From UBA969 sp041694635 (GTDB lineage: Bacteria; Planctomycetota; Planctomycetia; Gemmatales; Gemmataceae), in the NCBI GenBank assembly GCA_041694635.1, contig JBDNHI010000202.1, positions 186,001 through 250,000 of the forward strand: 64,000 nt of DNA. Reading direction: 5' to 3'. This document shows, piece after piece, positions 16,766 to 26,192 of this stretch. Each line of letters begins with the position of its first letter. Within the stretch, counting starts at the first letter, position 1. The notes below the pieces were generated by a model. It was not told where the DNA came from. It saw only the letters and a list, made by a program, of their open reading frames with translations, and made no database searches. The position numbers and the translations under genes are program-made.

Positions 16766-17505
16766 TCAGAGTGTGGAGAATACCCTGAAAGTTCTTGGAA
16801 GAACTCTGAAAGTTGTTTTTGGGGTTGTTCTTTACTTCTCCAATTACCAAACCAGAGAATCTTTCCATCTTTTAAGATAAGAGATTTGTCGCAAATTTTT
16901 TCTACTTCGTTGCAATGATGACTTGAATAAAGCACGGTTTTACCAAGTGTCTTTAAGGTCTTGATTGTTTCTAAAAGGCTCAAGGTGCTAATGAGATCAA
17001 GGCCAGCGGTAGGTTCATCAAAAATTAAAACGGGTGGGTCGTGAATCAATGCCCGAGCTAGTGAAACTTTTTGTTTTGTTCCCGTACTGAGTTTTGCGCC
17101 AAGTCTTTTGCGGTACATTTCTAGGCCAAGTATATTAAATAATTCAGCGGTGCGTTCTTGAATGGTTTTTTCGTTCATACCGTGCAGCCTGCCGTGATAC
17201 TGTAAAAGTTCTTCTGGGTTGAGACGGTCATAAATACCAGTTCCAGCAGAAACAAAACCAAGTCTTTTGCGAATTTCATCAGGATGGGTTAAGATATTGA
17301 AGTCAGCGATTTTCACGGTGCCCGAAGTTGGGGCAAGGAGTGTACAAAGAATTCGCATCGTGGTTGTTTTGCCTGCACCATTAGGTCCAAGTAATCCTAC
17401 CACCTCACCTTTTAGAATTTTGAAAGTAAGTGAATCAATAGCTTTAAATGGGATATCATTTCCTGCGGTGAGAAATTCTTTGGTTAAATTTTCTGCTTCA
17501 ATCAT
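16750..17505 (-). CDS. ABC transporter ATP-binding protein, NatA/ABC-2 type, without adjacent permease
   Basis: The 251-residue ATPase has a Walker A (GLLGPNGAGKTTTM), the signature LSTGTKQKVSLARA (the LSTG form seen in NatA-type exporters), Walker B (VLIFDEPTAGLD) and an H-loop (SSHHCNEVE). Such proteins power ABC-2 exporters of ions, drugs or polysaccharides. No permease gene is adjacent: pyrC lies 39 nt upstream and only a short remnant frame lies downstream. The partner must be encoded elsewhere or is lost. GGAAG lies just before the ATG. It probably shares the pyrC transcript. Confidence 0.88.
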   Translation of the reverse strand: MIEAENLTKEFLTAGNDIPFKAIDSLTFKILKGEVVGLLGPNGAGKTTTMRILCTLLAPTSGTVKIADFNILTHPDEIRKRLGFVSAGTGIYDRLNPEELLQYHGRLHGMNEKTIQERTAELFNILGLEMYRKRLGAKLSTGTKQKVSLARALIHDPPVLIFDEPTAGLDLISTLSLLETIKTLKTLGKTVLYSSHHCNEVEKICDKSLILKDGKILWFGNWRSKEQPQKQLSEFFQELSGYSPHSEINSI

Positions 17506-17544
17506 TGCTATTCTTCCTACCGATACAAAAAATTATAGCTAAAA

Positions 17545-18831
17545 TTAAAGGGAGCTTTTTTCTTGTTTAAGTACTCCAGCTACAAAAACTTTCTCGGCTC
17601 TGCCTTTTACTTTCCAGCCCGCATAGGGGCAGTTCCTACTCTTGGACTTAAATCGAGTTGGGTCAATTGTCCATTCTACTTCGGGGTCAATTAATGTTAT
17701 GTCGGCCCAAGCATTTGGTTTTAGGGTTCCACGATCAATTCCCAAGACTTTGGCGGGGTTTATAGTCATTTTTTTAATCATCTGGCTCCAAGTTAATATG
17801 CCTGGAATTATAAGTGCTTGAATGCAGATGGGAAGAAAGGTTTCAAGTCCGATTATACCATTTGGGGCTTGATCGAGTTCCCGCATTTTCTTTTCAGGGG
17901 AATGAGGGGCATGATCAGTTGCAAGAACTTCAAGCGTATTATCTCGAAGGCCTTCTAGGATGGCTTCAATATCGATCTGAGTACGCAAAGGGGGTGACAT
18001 TTTGTAGTTGCTGTCGAAAGTGCGAAGGCATTTATCGGTCAGTGTGAAGTGGTGCGGGCAAGCTTCCCCACTAGCTTTAACTCCCCTACTTTTTCCTTGG
18101 CGAATTAATTCTACCCCACCTTTAGTAGAAACATGAAGAATATGTACCTTTGCCCCAGTGAGTTCAGCAAGGGCGATCTCTCGATAAATCATCACCTCTT
18201 CTGCAGCCCCGGGCATACCTCGAAGCCCTAGGCGCATGCTTTCCACTCCTTCGTTCATAACTCCACCTTTGGTTAGGTCGAGATCTTCAGAGTGGCTGAG
18301 TACGGTTTTATCAAAGCCTTTGCAATATTCCATTGCCCTGCGCATTATTTCCGCACTCACAACAGGTGTACCATCATCGGTGAATGCAACGGCACCGCCG
18401 TTTACTAGACCACCAATCTCTGCGAGTTCTTTACCTTCGCGCCCTTTAGTAATTGCGCCAATAGGAAATACATTGGCGTAGCCTGCACGTTTTGCTTGAA
18501 GGATAATAAATTCTGCGGAAGCTTGTGTGTCGATTGCGGGTTCGGTGTTTGGCATACAGGCAACCGAAGTTACCCCACCTGCTATCGCTGAATGTGCACC
18601 CGTAGCAATAGTTTCGTCTTCCTCGCGTCCGGGTTCTCGGAGGTGTACATGCATGTCGATCAGGCCTGGGGTTACAATAAGGCCCTTGGCATCAATAATT
18701 TGGTCCGGATTAGCTGCAAGGTTTGAACCGATGCCAAGAATTTTTTCGCCTTGGATCCAGAGGTCTGCAATTTGATCAATGTTTTGTGAAGGATCAATGA
18801 CTCTGCCAGATCGGATGCAAATAATGCTCAT
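17545..18831 (-). CDS. pyrC: Dihydroorotase (class I)
   Basis: Dihydroorotase closes carbamoyl-aspartate to dihydroorotate in pyrimidine synthesis. The 428-residue amidohydrolase has the metal-binding HVHLREPG near residue 60, GGVTSVACMPNTEPAID, ILHVST, and ATDHAPHSPEKK near the C-terminal metal site. ATG 18831 is the start; a TTG 21 nt further upstream is less likely. carB of the same pathway is in this window at about 50 kb, while pyrB is not seen. The divergent gap to dnaE2 (178 nt) must hold both promoters. Confidence 0.94.
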   Translation of the reverse strand: MSIICIRSGRVIDPSQNIDQIADLWIQGEKILGIGSNLAANPDQIIDAKGLIVTPGLIDMHVHLREPGREEDETIATGAHSAIAGGVTSVACMPNTEPAIDTQASAEFIILQAKRAGYANVFPIGAITKGREGKELAEIGGLVNGGAVAFTDDGTPVVSAEIMRRAMEYCKGFDKTVLSHSEDLDLTKGGVMNEGVESMRLGLRGMPGAAEEVMIYREIALAELTGAKVHILHVSTKGGVELIRQGKSRGVKASGEACPHHFTLTDKCLRTFDSNYKMSPPLRTQIDIEAILEGLRDNTLEVLATDHAPHSPEKKMRELDQAPNGIIGLETFLPICIQALIIPGILTWSQMIKKMTINPAKVLGIDRGTLKPNAWADITLIDPEVEWTIDPTRFKSKSRNCPYAGWKVKGRAEKVFVAGVLKQEKSSL

Positions 18832-18913
18832 AGTTAAAATACCTAAGACCAAGAACGAAAGAAGTCCAGTAGGTGTTATACGATCTGCATGGAAGGAGTA
18901 GAAGAAAGAATAG

Positions 18914-18932
18914 GTTAAAATGAGTTAAAATG
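18914..18932. repeat. Short tandem repeat in the pyrC-dnaE2 divergent gap
   Basis: GTTAAAATG occurs twice with a 10-nt period (18914-18922 and 18924-18932), followed by a partial GGGTTAA. One helical turn between copies could suit a DNA-binding protein, but the site may be chance in AT-rich DNA. Confidence 0.3.
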
Positions 18933-18973
18933 TGGGTTAATCGAGGGTAACGAAGTTGGACTAGAAACATATC

Positions 18974-18990
18974 GGTACAAATGTATACTA
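18974..18990. promoter_or_regulatory. Candidate LexA-type operator over the dnaE2 -10 box
   Basis: The sequence reads GTAC-AAATG-TATACTA (within 18974-18990) and overlaps a TATACT -10 box. The lexA upstream region contains GTAC-ATTACA-TATACTA on its coding strand. The shared half-sites and the SOS nature of both genes suggest a LexA operator. The spacer differs by one base, so this is tentative. Confidence 0.4.
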
Positions 18991-19009
18991 TCTGAATGGA
19001 GGTAAGTTT

Positions 19010-22000
19010 ATGTCAACTTCTTTGCTCAACCATTCTTGGTATTCACTGCTTGAGGGGATTTCAAGTACCGAAGAATTACTTTTAACAGCTGCTTTCCTTG
19101 GTTATCGTTCTTTCGCACTAACGGATACGAACAATCTTTTGGGTGCGGTTTCTTTTCATCATCAGGCACTTCGCTATGGAATTAAACCGATTCTTGGAGC
19201 TGTACTTAAAACTGCAACGCAATCTGTAGTCGCACTTATCGAAAATCGTGCTGGGTATCGAAACCTATGCCGTATTCTTAGTCGTTTAAATCTTGAAGAT
19301 AAATCTGATCTGAGTGAATTACTGCTGAACTTTAATCAAGGTTTGCATCTTCTGGTTGATACTCGCAATCTTTTGGAATTGCTGCACCCTGTTTACAGAT
19401 CAAGGTTATGGGCAGGAATTAATCGTTCTAGCTTAAGGCGAACGGCTTCGCAGCGGCAATTGAATTTGCTTGAATGTGCGAATCATTTGCAAGTCTTACC
19501 CGTGGCCCTTCACGGTTGTTATTTTGCTCAATCTAAATCGTTTGAACTGTATAGCGTTGTTCGCGCAATTCGTGAGGGCACAATGCTGCAGCGGCTTACG
19601 AAGGATCAAGTTAGCAACCATAATTGTTTACTTTCCCTTAAAAACTTTCAGGAATTGTTTAGCGATATTCCCGAAGCAATTATGAATGCAGAGAGTCTCG
19701 CAGAAAAGTTGGAAGTTAATGTTTTGCCCACCACTATTATTTTGCCCGAACCTCTCGATTCTTGTGGTATGGAGTCGGTGATTCATTTGCGTGTTTTGTG
19801 TGATCAGGGAATGCATCAGCGCAAATTGTATAACGACCAAATCGCAAGGCGTAGGCTTGAGGAAGAACTTAAAATCATTCATGCTCGTGGCCTCGATGGC
19901 TACTTTCTTACCGTTAATGAAATCACCAGGCTGGCACGCTCTGATGGCCATACCCCTGCCCTGCGTGGCTCTGCGGGTAATTCTTTGGTTTGTTATTTGC
20001 TTGGCATTACTGATGTTGATCCGCTGCGACATAACCTTGTTTTTGAGCGTTTTCTACACATGGGGCGTGTTGACTTGCCCGATATTGATCTCGATTTTGA
20101 TTGGAAGATACGAGATGCATTGATAGATCATGTTCTTGAAAAGCGCGGTAAGCGTTACGCTGCTAGGATCAGCTCGCATTTATTTCTTCAACCCAAATCA
20201 GCATTCCGTGAATCTGCCAAGGTGTATGGACTTTCAGAAGATCAAATATCGGGCATAGGCCCAGCACTTGAGAAGCGATTAGAGCCATACATCAGCGGTG
20301 AAAAATCTTACGATGATGTTCACCACTATTCAGGTTGTCCGTTAGAACCAATCCAGTGGAAACAGATGCTCCGTCATGCTCGAATGCTGGTGGGAAGGCC
20401 ACATCATTTGTCAATTCACCCAGGCGGGATTGTCATCACCCCTACGCCAATCGAGGAATATGTGCCTTTACAGTGGTCACGAAAAGGTGTGGTGATTACT
20501 CAGTATGAAAAAGATGCTGTGGAGAAAATCGGACTGGTTAAAATTGATCTTTTAGGGAATCGAGCCTTGGCTACCGTGGATGAAGCTTCTACCCTTGCAG
20601 GGGAAAGACTTTTACCTCACGCTGATATGCCTGAAAAAGATCTAAAAGTTGCCCAATTACTTTTGCAAGGCGATACGCTTGGGGTTAATCAGATGGAATC
20701 ACCCGGGATGAGGCATTTGTTGGTACAGATGCAGGCGCAATGCCTGGATGATGTGATTCAATCTTTGGCATTGATCCGGCCAGGAGCGGCTTCGATTGGA
20801 ATGAAAGAGCGATTTATTCGAAGGCGCAGAGGCCTCGAAAAGCCTAAGATGATGGAATCCGTACTTGTAAATCTGCTAGGCGATACAGAGTTTATGTTGC
20901 TTTACGAAGATGATTCCCTCAGGTTGCTGAAAGTATTGGGGAAACTTTCGCCTGCCGATGCCGATGCTTTTCGTAAGAAAGTTGCGAAATGGGAAACCGA
21001 GAAGCAGTTTACTGAATTATCTAATAAATTCTATTCCTTATGTGAAGGGTCTGGGATTTCTCAAGATAATCTGGACGATCTTTGGTTACAATTGTCTAAG
21101 TTTAATCGTTATTCATTTTGTAAGAGTCATGCAGTAAGCTACGGATTGATTGCGTGGAAAACGCTGTGGCTGAAAACCTATCACCCCCGCGAATTCTGGG
21201 TCGCTGCAATAAACAATAATCAGGGGACCTATCCTAAGCATGTTTATATCGAGGCGGTTCGAAGGTCAAAAATCCCAATTTTTACCCCTTGCATTAATCG
21301 TTCCAGCTTTAGATTTAAACTTGAAGCAGATGGTATTCGAGTTGGATTTGATTCTATTGCACGGTTGCCATTTGCTTTTAAAAAGCTTCTATACCAAGAC
21401 CGTGAACGCAACGGACCTTTTACTGGTTTGGTTGAACTTATGACAAGATTATCCCCGGGTTCCGAAACACTTTTACTTCTAATTCAATCAGGGACTTGTG
21501 ATTGTTTCGGCCTACCAAGACCTTTGCTTTATTTGCAGGCCGAATCTCGCATAGGATGCAAATCAAAAGAACTATTTGGCGCAGTTATTCCCGATCGGTG
21601 GGCACCCGTGCAAATTTCAAAATTGCAAAAGGCTAGAGATGAATGGCAAACCCTTGGCTTTACTGTAACTATGCCATTGATTGCTATGCTTCGCGAAGAA
21701 AATGGATATCATTCTTATTCGCAAACAGGAGGTATTACAAAATGCATTGATTTGCCTAATAGTGTTGGGAAAAAAATTACCATCGAAGGTATTACTGCAA
21801 CTGCAAGGCGAACAACAACCGAGTCGGGAAAGCCAATGCAATTTATTTCACTCGAAGACGAAACAGGACTTGCGGATGTAGTTTTATTTCCCGGGCTATG
21901 CAATATGATTGCTCATTTAACCCTCGGACCGTATGTTGCTTATGGCGTTGTTGAAGAACATCACGGTGTTCCGGTTCTAAATGCCCATAAAATAATTAGC

Positions 22001-22054
22001 GCTCAACGACTGGTTGCAACAAGGGAACAACAATATTACGGGGATTTTTCTTGA
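19010..22054 (+). CDS. dnaE2: Error-prone DNA polymerase III alpha-like subunit (DnaE2/ImuC type)
   Basis: The 1014-residue C-family polymerase has an N-terminal PHP domain (HSWYSLLEG, ALTDTNNLLGAV, GIKPILGA), the palm with GSAGNSLVCYLLG and the catalytic PDIDLDFD at about 357-364, a third acidic site in KIDLLGNRAL near 510, and a C-terminal OB fold (ITIEGITATARR...SLEDETGLADVVLFPG). Length, HLSIHPGGIVI and lack of a tau-binding tail fit DnaE2, which performs damage-induced mutagenic synthesis. The PHP domain lacks the usual HxH start (LNH instead), so it is probably not an active nuclease. No imuA or imuB is adjacent. TGGAGGT precedes the ATG, and the TGA overlaps the next gene's TTG start. 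Confidence 0.9.
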   Translation: MSTSLLNHSWYSLLEGISSTEELLLTAAFLGYRSFALTDTNNLLGAVSFHHQALRYGIKPILGAVLKTATQSVVALIENRAGYRNLCRILSRLNLEDKSDLSELLLNFNQGLHLLVDTRNLLELLHPVYRSRLWAGINRSSLRRTASQRQLNLLECANHLQVLPVALHGCYFAQSKSFELYSVVRAIREGTMLQRLTKDQVSNHNCLLSLKNFQELFSDIPEAIMNAESLAEKLEVNVLPTTIILPEPLDSCGMESVIHLRVLCDQGMHQRKLYNDQIARRRLEEELKIIHARGLDGYFLTVNEITRLARSDGHTPALRGSAGNSLVCYLLGITDVDPLRHNLVFERFLHMGRVDLPDIDLDFDWKIRDALIDHVLEKRGKRYAARISSHLFLQPKSAFRESAKVYGLSEDQISGIGPALEKRLEPYISGEKSYDDVHHYSGCPLEPIQWKQMLRHARMLVGRPHHLSIHPGGIVITPTPIEEYVPLQWSRKGVVITQYEKDAVEKIGLVKIDLLGNRALATVDEASTLAGERLLPHADMPEKDLKVAQLLLQGDTLGVNQMESPGMRHLLVQMQAQCLDDVIQSLALIRPGAASIGMKERFIRRRRGLEKPKMMESVLVNLLGDTEFMLLYEDDSLRLLKVLGKLSPADADAFRKKVAKWETEKQFTELSNKFYSLCEGSGISQDNLDDLWLQLSKFNRYSFCKSHAVSYGLIAWKTLWLKTYHPREFWVAAINNNQGTYPKHVYIEAVRRSKIPIFTPCINRSSFRFKLEADGIRVGFDSIARLPFAFKKLLYQDRERNGPFTGLVELMTRLSPGSETLLLLIQSGTCDCFGLPRPLLYLQAESRIGCKSKELFGAVIPDRWAPVQISKLQKARDEWQTLGFTVTMPLIAMLREENGYHSYSQTGGITKCIDLPNSVGKKITIEGITATARRTTTESGKPMQFISLEDETGLADVVLFPGLCNMIAHLTLGPYVAYGVVEEHHGVPVLNAHKIISAQRLVATREQQYYGDFS

Positions 22055-23238
22055 ACGAAGTGAAAAATTATAAAACTATCACCGCACGATGGATTATTCC
22101 TGTCGATGGAGTACCGTTAGAATGGGGGCAAATTCATATTGAGGGAGAAGTTATTACTTCAATATTAAAGGCATCTAGTAATAAGATAGACGAAAATCTA
22201 GGCGAAGTTGTTGTACTTCCGGGCTTAGTTAATGCGCATACCCACCTTGACCTTTCTGGATTTCCGAGTGATAAAAAAAATGGAGCAAACTTCTTGGACT
22301 GGATCGATTCGGTTATATCGTTTCGTAGTTCGAGATCTTCTGAGCAGATAAAGCAAGACATTTCTCTAGGAATTACACAATCTTTAAAAGCGGGAATTTG
22401 TTTAGTTGGAGATATTTCTTCTGGAGGCACTTCTTGGGATTTACTATCTCAAAGTTACTTAGGCGGGGTAGTTTATTATGAATTGTTGGGTTTGAAAAAA
22501 GAGCGGGCACAATCTTCATTAGAAGCATTTTTAAACTGGAAATCGACATTAAAGCATCACTCCTATTTGCGCCCAGGGGTTAGCCCTCATTCTCCCTACA
22601 GCGTTCGTTCTCAATTACTCGACTTTGCAGTTGAACAAGATCTACCATTACAAATGCATCTTGCAGAAACTTTCCAAGAAGTTGAACTTTTACAAACGCA
22701 GCGAGGGATTTTTGCTGATTGGCTTATTTTGAAAAATGGTTTTGATGAATCAGGTTTTTCACGTTCAATTTTATCTGTACTGCAGACTCTTGATCGTAAT
22801 CCACAATCAATCATTGTCCACGGATCTTACTTACAGGATTTTAATAATAAAAAGCGACAACTTATTTATTGCCCGAGAACTTATGAATTTTTTAATGGAA
22901 AGAGTCACCCTATGCCAGAAATGCTTAAGGCTGGTTGGAAAATTGCGTTGGGGACTGATGGAATTTCTTCAAATCCAGATCTTAATGTGCTTAATGAGGC
23001 ACGATTTGTTCGTAAAGTAAATCCCGAAATTTCCGCTGAAAATATTATAAAAATGATCACGATTAATGCTGCTGCTTTGTTGCGCTTGGACAGGCAAAAT
23101 GGTAGTTTGACCCGAGGTAAGCAGGCGAATTTTTCTTGCTTTCCTTTTGAATCAAATGGTCCTAGCGATCCCCTCGAAAATTTACTTTTGGGAAATCAAA
23201 GTTGTTCATGCGTAATGATTCGTGGTAAATGGATATGA
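22051..23238 (+). CDS. Amidohydrolase, TrzA/SsnA (metal-dependent deaminase) type
   Basis: The 395-residue protein belongs to the amidohydrolase superfamily: LPGLVNAHTHLDLSGF (first metal site), HLAETFQEVELL, IIVHGSYL and GTDGISSNPDLNVLNEARF, followed by the C-terminal beta domain. These fit the TrzA/chlorohydrolase/aminodeoxyfutalosine-deaminase branch, whose members deaminate purine-like rings. The exact substrate cannot be assigned. The best start is TTG 22051, overlapping the dnaE2 stop. A functional link with dnaE2 is not obvious and the pairing may only reflect compact packing. Confidence 0.82.
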   Translation: MNEVKNYKTITARWIIPVDGVPLEWGQIHIEGEVITSILKASSNKIDENLGEVVVLPGLVNAHTHLDLSGFPSDKKNGANFLDWIDSVISFRSSRSSEQIKQDISLGITQSLKAGICLVGDISSGGTSWDLLSQSYLGGVVYYELLGLKKERAQSSLEAFLNWKSTLKHHSYLRPGVSPHSPYSVRSQLLDFAVEQDLPLQMHLAETFQEVELLQTQRGIFADWLILKNGFDESGFSRSILSVLQTLDRNPQSIIVHGSYLQDFNNKKRQLIYCPRTYEFFNGKSHPMPEMLKAGWKIALGTDGISSNPDLNVLNEARFVRKVNPEISAENIIKMITINAAALLRLDRQNGSLTRGKQANFSCFPFESNGPSDPLENLLLGNQSCSCVMIRGKWI

Positions 23239-23323
23239 GTTGATTTTTTGATTTTGAACTTATTGATGGATTTAAATTGGTGAAGTCTTTAAGAATCGTT
23301 CATTTAAATGGTTGGAGTTTTAA

Positions 23324-24937
23324 ATGCCTTTAGGCTACTTGATGTTGGTTTTGCACGCACATCTTCCTTTTGTACGCCATCCCGAATTTGAAGATTTCTT
23401 GGAGGAAGACTGGCTTTTTGAAGCCATTGCTGAAGTCTATATCCCCCTCCTTGAAATGTTCCAAAATTTGGAAAATGATAAGGTCGAATGGCGCCTTACT
23501 ATGTCTATTACGCCTACTCTTGCTGCTATGCTTGATGATTCCTTGCTTGCAGAACGCTTTTTGCGTTATATTCATAATCTGATTAATCTTTCGAGAAAAG
23601 AAGTAGAGAGGACTCGCTGGGAGCCCGAATTTTATAAACTCGCTAAAATGTACAATACCCGTTTTGAAATGATTCTTGATCGTTTTGAAAATACCCATAA
23701 AAGAAAACTTCTTTATTCTTTTAAAAAATATTTTGACTTGGGAAAACTAGAGCTTATCACTTCTGCTGCAACTCACGGATTTCTCCCTCTACTTAGTTCA
23801 AATGCAGGATCTGTTCGCGCTCAAATTGAGGTGGGCGTAAAAGAATTCGAACGACATTTTGGCAAAAAACCTAAAGGGATTTGGCTCCCCGAGTGTGGTT
23901 ATGTTTCTGGTATAGAAAAAATTCTTGAAAGTTTTGGCATCTCTTACTTTTTTACCGATACCCACGGGGTTCTCTTTGCTGAACCTCGCCCTAAATTTGG
24001 AATCTACGCCCCTATTAAATGTCCCGGAACTTCGGTCTCTGTTTTTGGACGAGATACTGAACCGGGAAAACAAGTTTGGAGTGCCTTAGAAGGTTATCCA
24101 GGTGATTATTGTTACCGAGAATTTTATCACGATATTGGCTTTGATCTCGATTTTGAATATCTTAGGCCTCACCTCCATCAAATTGGCATTAGGACAATGA
24201 CTGGAATTAAATACTTTAGTATTACGGGGCAAACCCCGGATAAAAAACCTTACCAACCTGAAAAAGCTTCTCAAAAAGCCTCTGATCATGCTGATAATTT
24301 TATTTTTAATCGCGAGAAACAAGTAGAATGGCTTAGTGGTGCAATGAAGGATCGGCCTGCTTTGATTGTTGCACCTTATGATGCTGAACTTTTTGGACAT
24401 TGGTGGTTTGAAGGTCCACAGTGGCTCGAATTTTTGTTCCGAAAAATCCATTTTAATTGCAATACTATTCAAACTATCACCGTTCCCGAGTATCTTTCTA
24501 AGCACCCTGATATTCAAGAATCAAAGCCGGTTATGTCCAGTTGGGGAAATAATGGCTTTTGTGAGGTTTGGCTTGAAGAATCAAACGATTGGATTTATAT
24601 GCACTTGCACGCTTGTGCAGATCGTATGGAAGAATTAGCTTCGAAAATTCAATCTCCCGATAGCCTAACTCGAAGGGCACTTAATCAAGCCTTGAGGGAA
24701 TTGATGCTTGCTCAGTCAAGTGATTGGGCTTTTATAATCAAAGCACAAACAACGGTTGAATATGCAACAAATCGTACCAAACTACATATTCTAAATTTTC
24801 TTAATTTATATCAACAAATATTTGAGGAAAACATTGACGAACCTTGGCTTACAGAATTGGAAGCTAGGCATAATTTGTTTCCTAATATTGATTATAAGAT
24901 TTTTGCATCCGTCAATTATCAGTACGGAAACGATTAA
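23324..24937 (+). CDS. GH57 1,4-alpha-glucan branching enzyme
   Basis: The 537-residue protein is a family-57 glycoside hydrolase with a DUF1957-type C-terminal domain. It has the N-terminal HAHLPFVRHPE (residues 11-21), the motif with the nucleophile Glu in GIWLPECGY (about 185-193) and the acid-containing PYDAELFGHWWFEGP (about 350-364), then the helical C-terminal region. GH57 branching enzymes introduce alpha-1,6 branches into glycogen-like glucan in the cytosol; no signal peptide is present. It follows the amidohydrolase after 85 nt and overlaps the convergent TIGR03032 gene by 4 nt. Confidence 0.92.
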   Translation: MPLGYLMLVLHAHLPFVRHPEFEDFLEEDWLFEAIAEVYIPLLEMFQNLENDKVEWRLTMSITPTLAAMLDDSLLAERFLRYIHNLINLSRKEVERTRWEPEFYKLAKMYNTRFEMILDRFENTHKRKLLYSFKKYFDLGKLELITSAATHGFLPLLSSNAGSVRAQIEVGVKEFERHFGKKPKGIWLPECGYVSGIEKILESFGISYFFTDTHGVLFAEPRPKFGIYAPIKCPGTSVSVFGRDTEPGKQVWSALEGYPGDYCYREFYHDIGFDLDFEYLRPHLHQIGIRTMTGIKYFSITGQTPDKKPYQPEKASQKASDHADNFIFNREKQVEWLSGAMKDRPALIVAPYDAELFGHWWFEGPQWLEFLFRKIHFNCNTIQTITVPEYLSKHPDIQESKPVMSSWGNNGFCEVWLEESNDWIYMHLHACADRMEELASKIQSPDSLTRRALNQALRELMLAQSSDWAFIIKAQTTVEYATNRTKLHILNFLNLYQQIFEENIDEPWLTELEARHNLFPNIDYKIFASVNYQYGND

Positions 24938-26013
24938 AGCCCTTCGATTTCGTCCATACTAACTAGTTGAGAGATTTCTGTTGTTTTAAAACCAAGAACC
25001 ATTGGCCTAACAACATTTTTAAGCACCACAACATCGTACAATTCGCTAATGGAACCAACAACTTTAACCCACTCAATAATATTTCCAGTGGAAAGTTCGA
25101 TTACCTGTAAACCACACCAAGGATCTGAATCGCGTTTTGTAAGTTCCTCGTCTAATTTTAATCCATTGAAGGTTTTATCTTTTCGGGGGCCCGAGAGTCC
25201 AACGATGGCATAATTTCCCGAAAAAGCTAAACCTCTAAGGTATCCTGGGCAAAAAGTTATTGGTTCGAAAGTTCCTTTTTTGCGGTCAACCTTTCCAAAG
25301 TATCCCGTACCGGAATTATGAACATAAAGCTCATTTCGATAAATCCTAGGAGAGTGCGGCATCGAAAGCCCTGAAACAATCGTTTCACCACTTGGGACTT
25401 CAAGAATGCAACCACCTTCGTGCCTGCGATTGCGCCAACCATCAACCACATCTGATTTGCTAACTACAGTAACATATTTGGACTTGCCGTTTTCGAGTGC
25501 CAAGCCATTTAAATGGCAACGATCTTCCGGAACTAGTTTACTGATAAAAGGAGGTTTCCATAAAGGAGTAAAACTATTTTTATTGCTAGTGGTAGCCAAG
25601 CAATTAAACATAGTGTTTACAAACACAAGTCTACCCGTATCTTCAACTACAAGGTCGTGGACATCAAGGTCACCAGTAGTATAAGCAACCCGAGGAATGT
25701 AAAGTTTGTCATGGTCGTTATGGGATTCTCCAGGAATAAGACCGTTACAAAATCGCCAGATTTGATAGGTCGTACCAAGCCAAAAGCCATCATGAATTGC
25801 AAAAAGACCCATACAGCGCTGCAGACTGCGTTCGAAAACAGAAATTTGACCATCATTTTTTCTGCCTAGAAGGAAAACTTTGTTTGCTTGATAAGTTGTG
25901 AAGCCTAGGCTGATTTTTTCTGATGCAAGCCAATCAGAAAAATTGCGACTACACAAAACTTCTAACCAAGGTTCTTCACTTGTTGAGATTTGACTACTTA
26001 TTGGAACACTCAT
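24934..26013 (-). CDS. TIGR03032/DUF4915-family protein
   Basis: The 359-residue protein matches the TIGR03032 pattern from memory: LEVLCSRNFSDWLASEKISLGFTTYQ, KVFLLGR, FERSLQRCMGL, LVFVNTMFNCLAT, PEDRCHLNGLAL, MPHSPRIYRNELYVHNSGTG and PGYLRGLAFSGNYAIVGLS. It looks like a beta-propeller-like fold without signal peptide. The family function is unknown; members often occur near TPR or sulfotransferase-type genes. Here it is divergent from a TPR/O-GlcNAc-transferase-like gene (179 nt gap), which may share regulation. Confidence 0.85.
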   Translation of the reverse strand: MSVPISSQISTSEEPWLEVLCSRNFSDWLASEKISLGFTTYQANKVFLLGRKNDGQISVFERSLQRCMGLFAIHDGFWLGTTYQIWRFCNGLIPGESHNDHDKLYIPRVAYTTGDLDVHDLVVEDTGRLVFVNTMFNCLATTSNKNSFTPLWKPPFISKLVPEDRCHLNGLALENGKSKYVTVVSKSDVVDGWRNRRHEGGCILEVPSGETIVSGLSMPHSPRIYRNELYVHNSGTGYFGKVDRKKGTFEPITFCPGYLRGLAFSGNYAIVGLSGPRKDKTFNGLKLDEELTKRDSDPWCGLQVIELSTGNIIEWVKVVGSISELYDVVVLKNVVRPMVLGFKTTEISQLVSMDEIEGL

Positions 26014-26142
26014 TTTTTATCCTAGAAAATAATTACAACTGCTTCAGATAATATATCACAAATATGCGAAAAAAAGTATCAGTTATATACATGCTAGCTG
26101 ACTTTAAAAAAAGATGAGCTTTATTAATAAGCATAGGGAAAC

Positions 26143-26148
26143 TATAAT
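26143..26148 (+). promoter_or_regulatory. Candidate -10 box ahead of the TPR gene
   Basis: TATAAT lies 45 nt upstream of the ATG, with TTTATT at 26120-26125 as a weak -35 at 17-nt spacing. It would drive the TPR/O-GlcNAc-transferase gene. Confidence 0.35.
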
Positions 26149-26192
26149 AAATAACATTTGTAATTAAAATCATTCATTTTGAAAATGCAATT

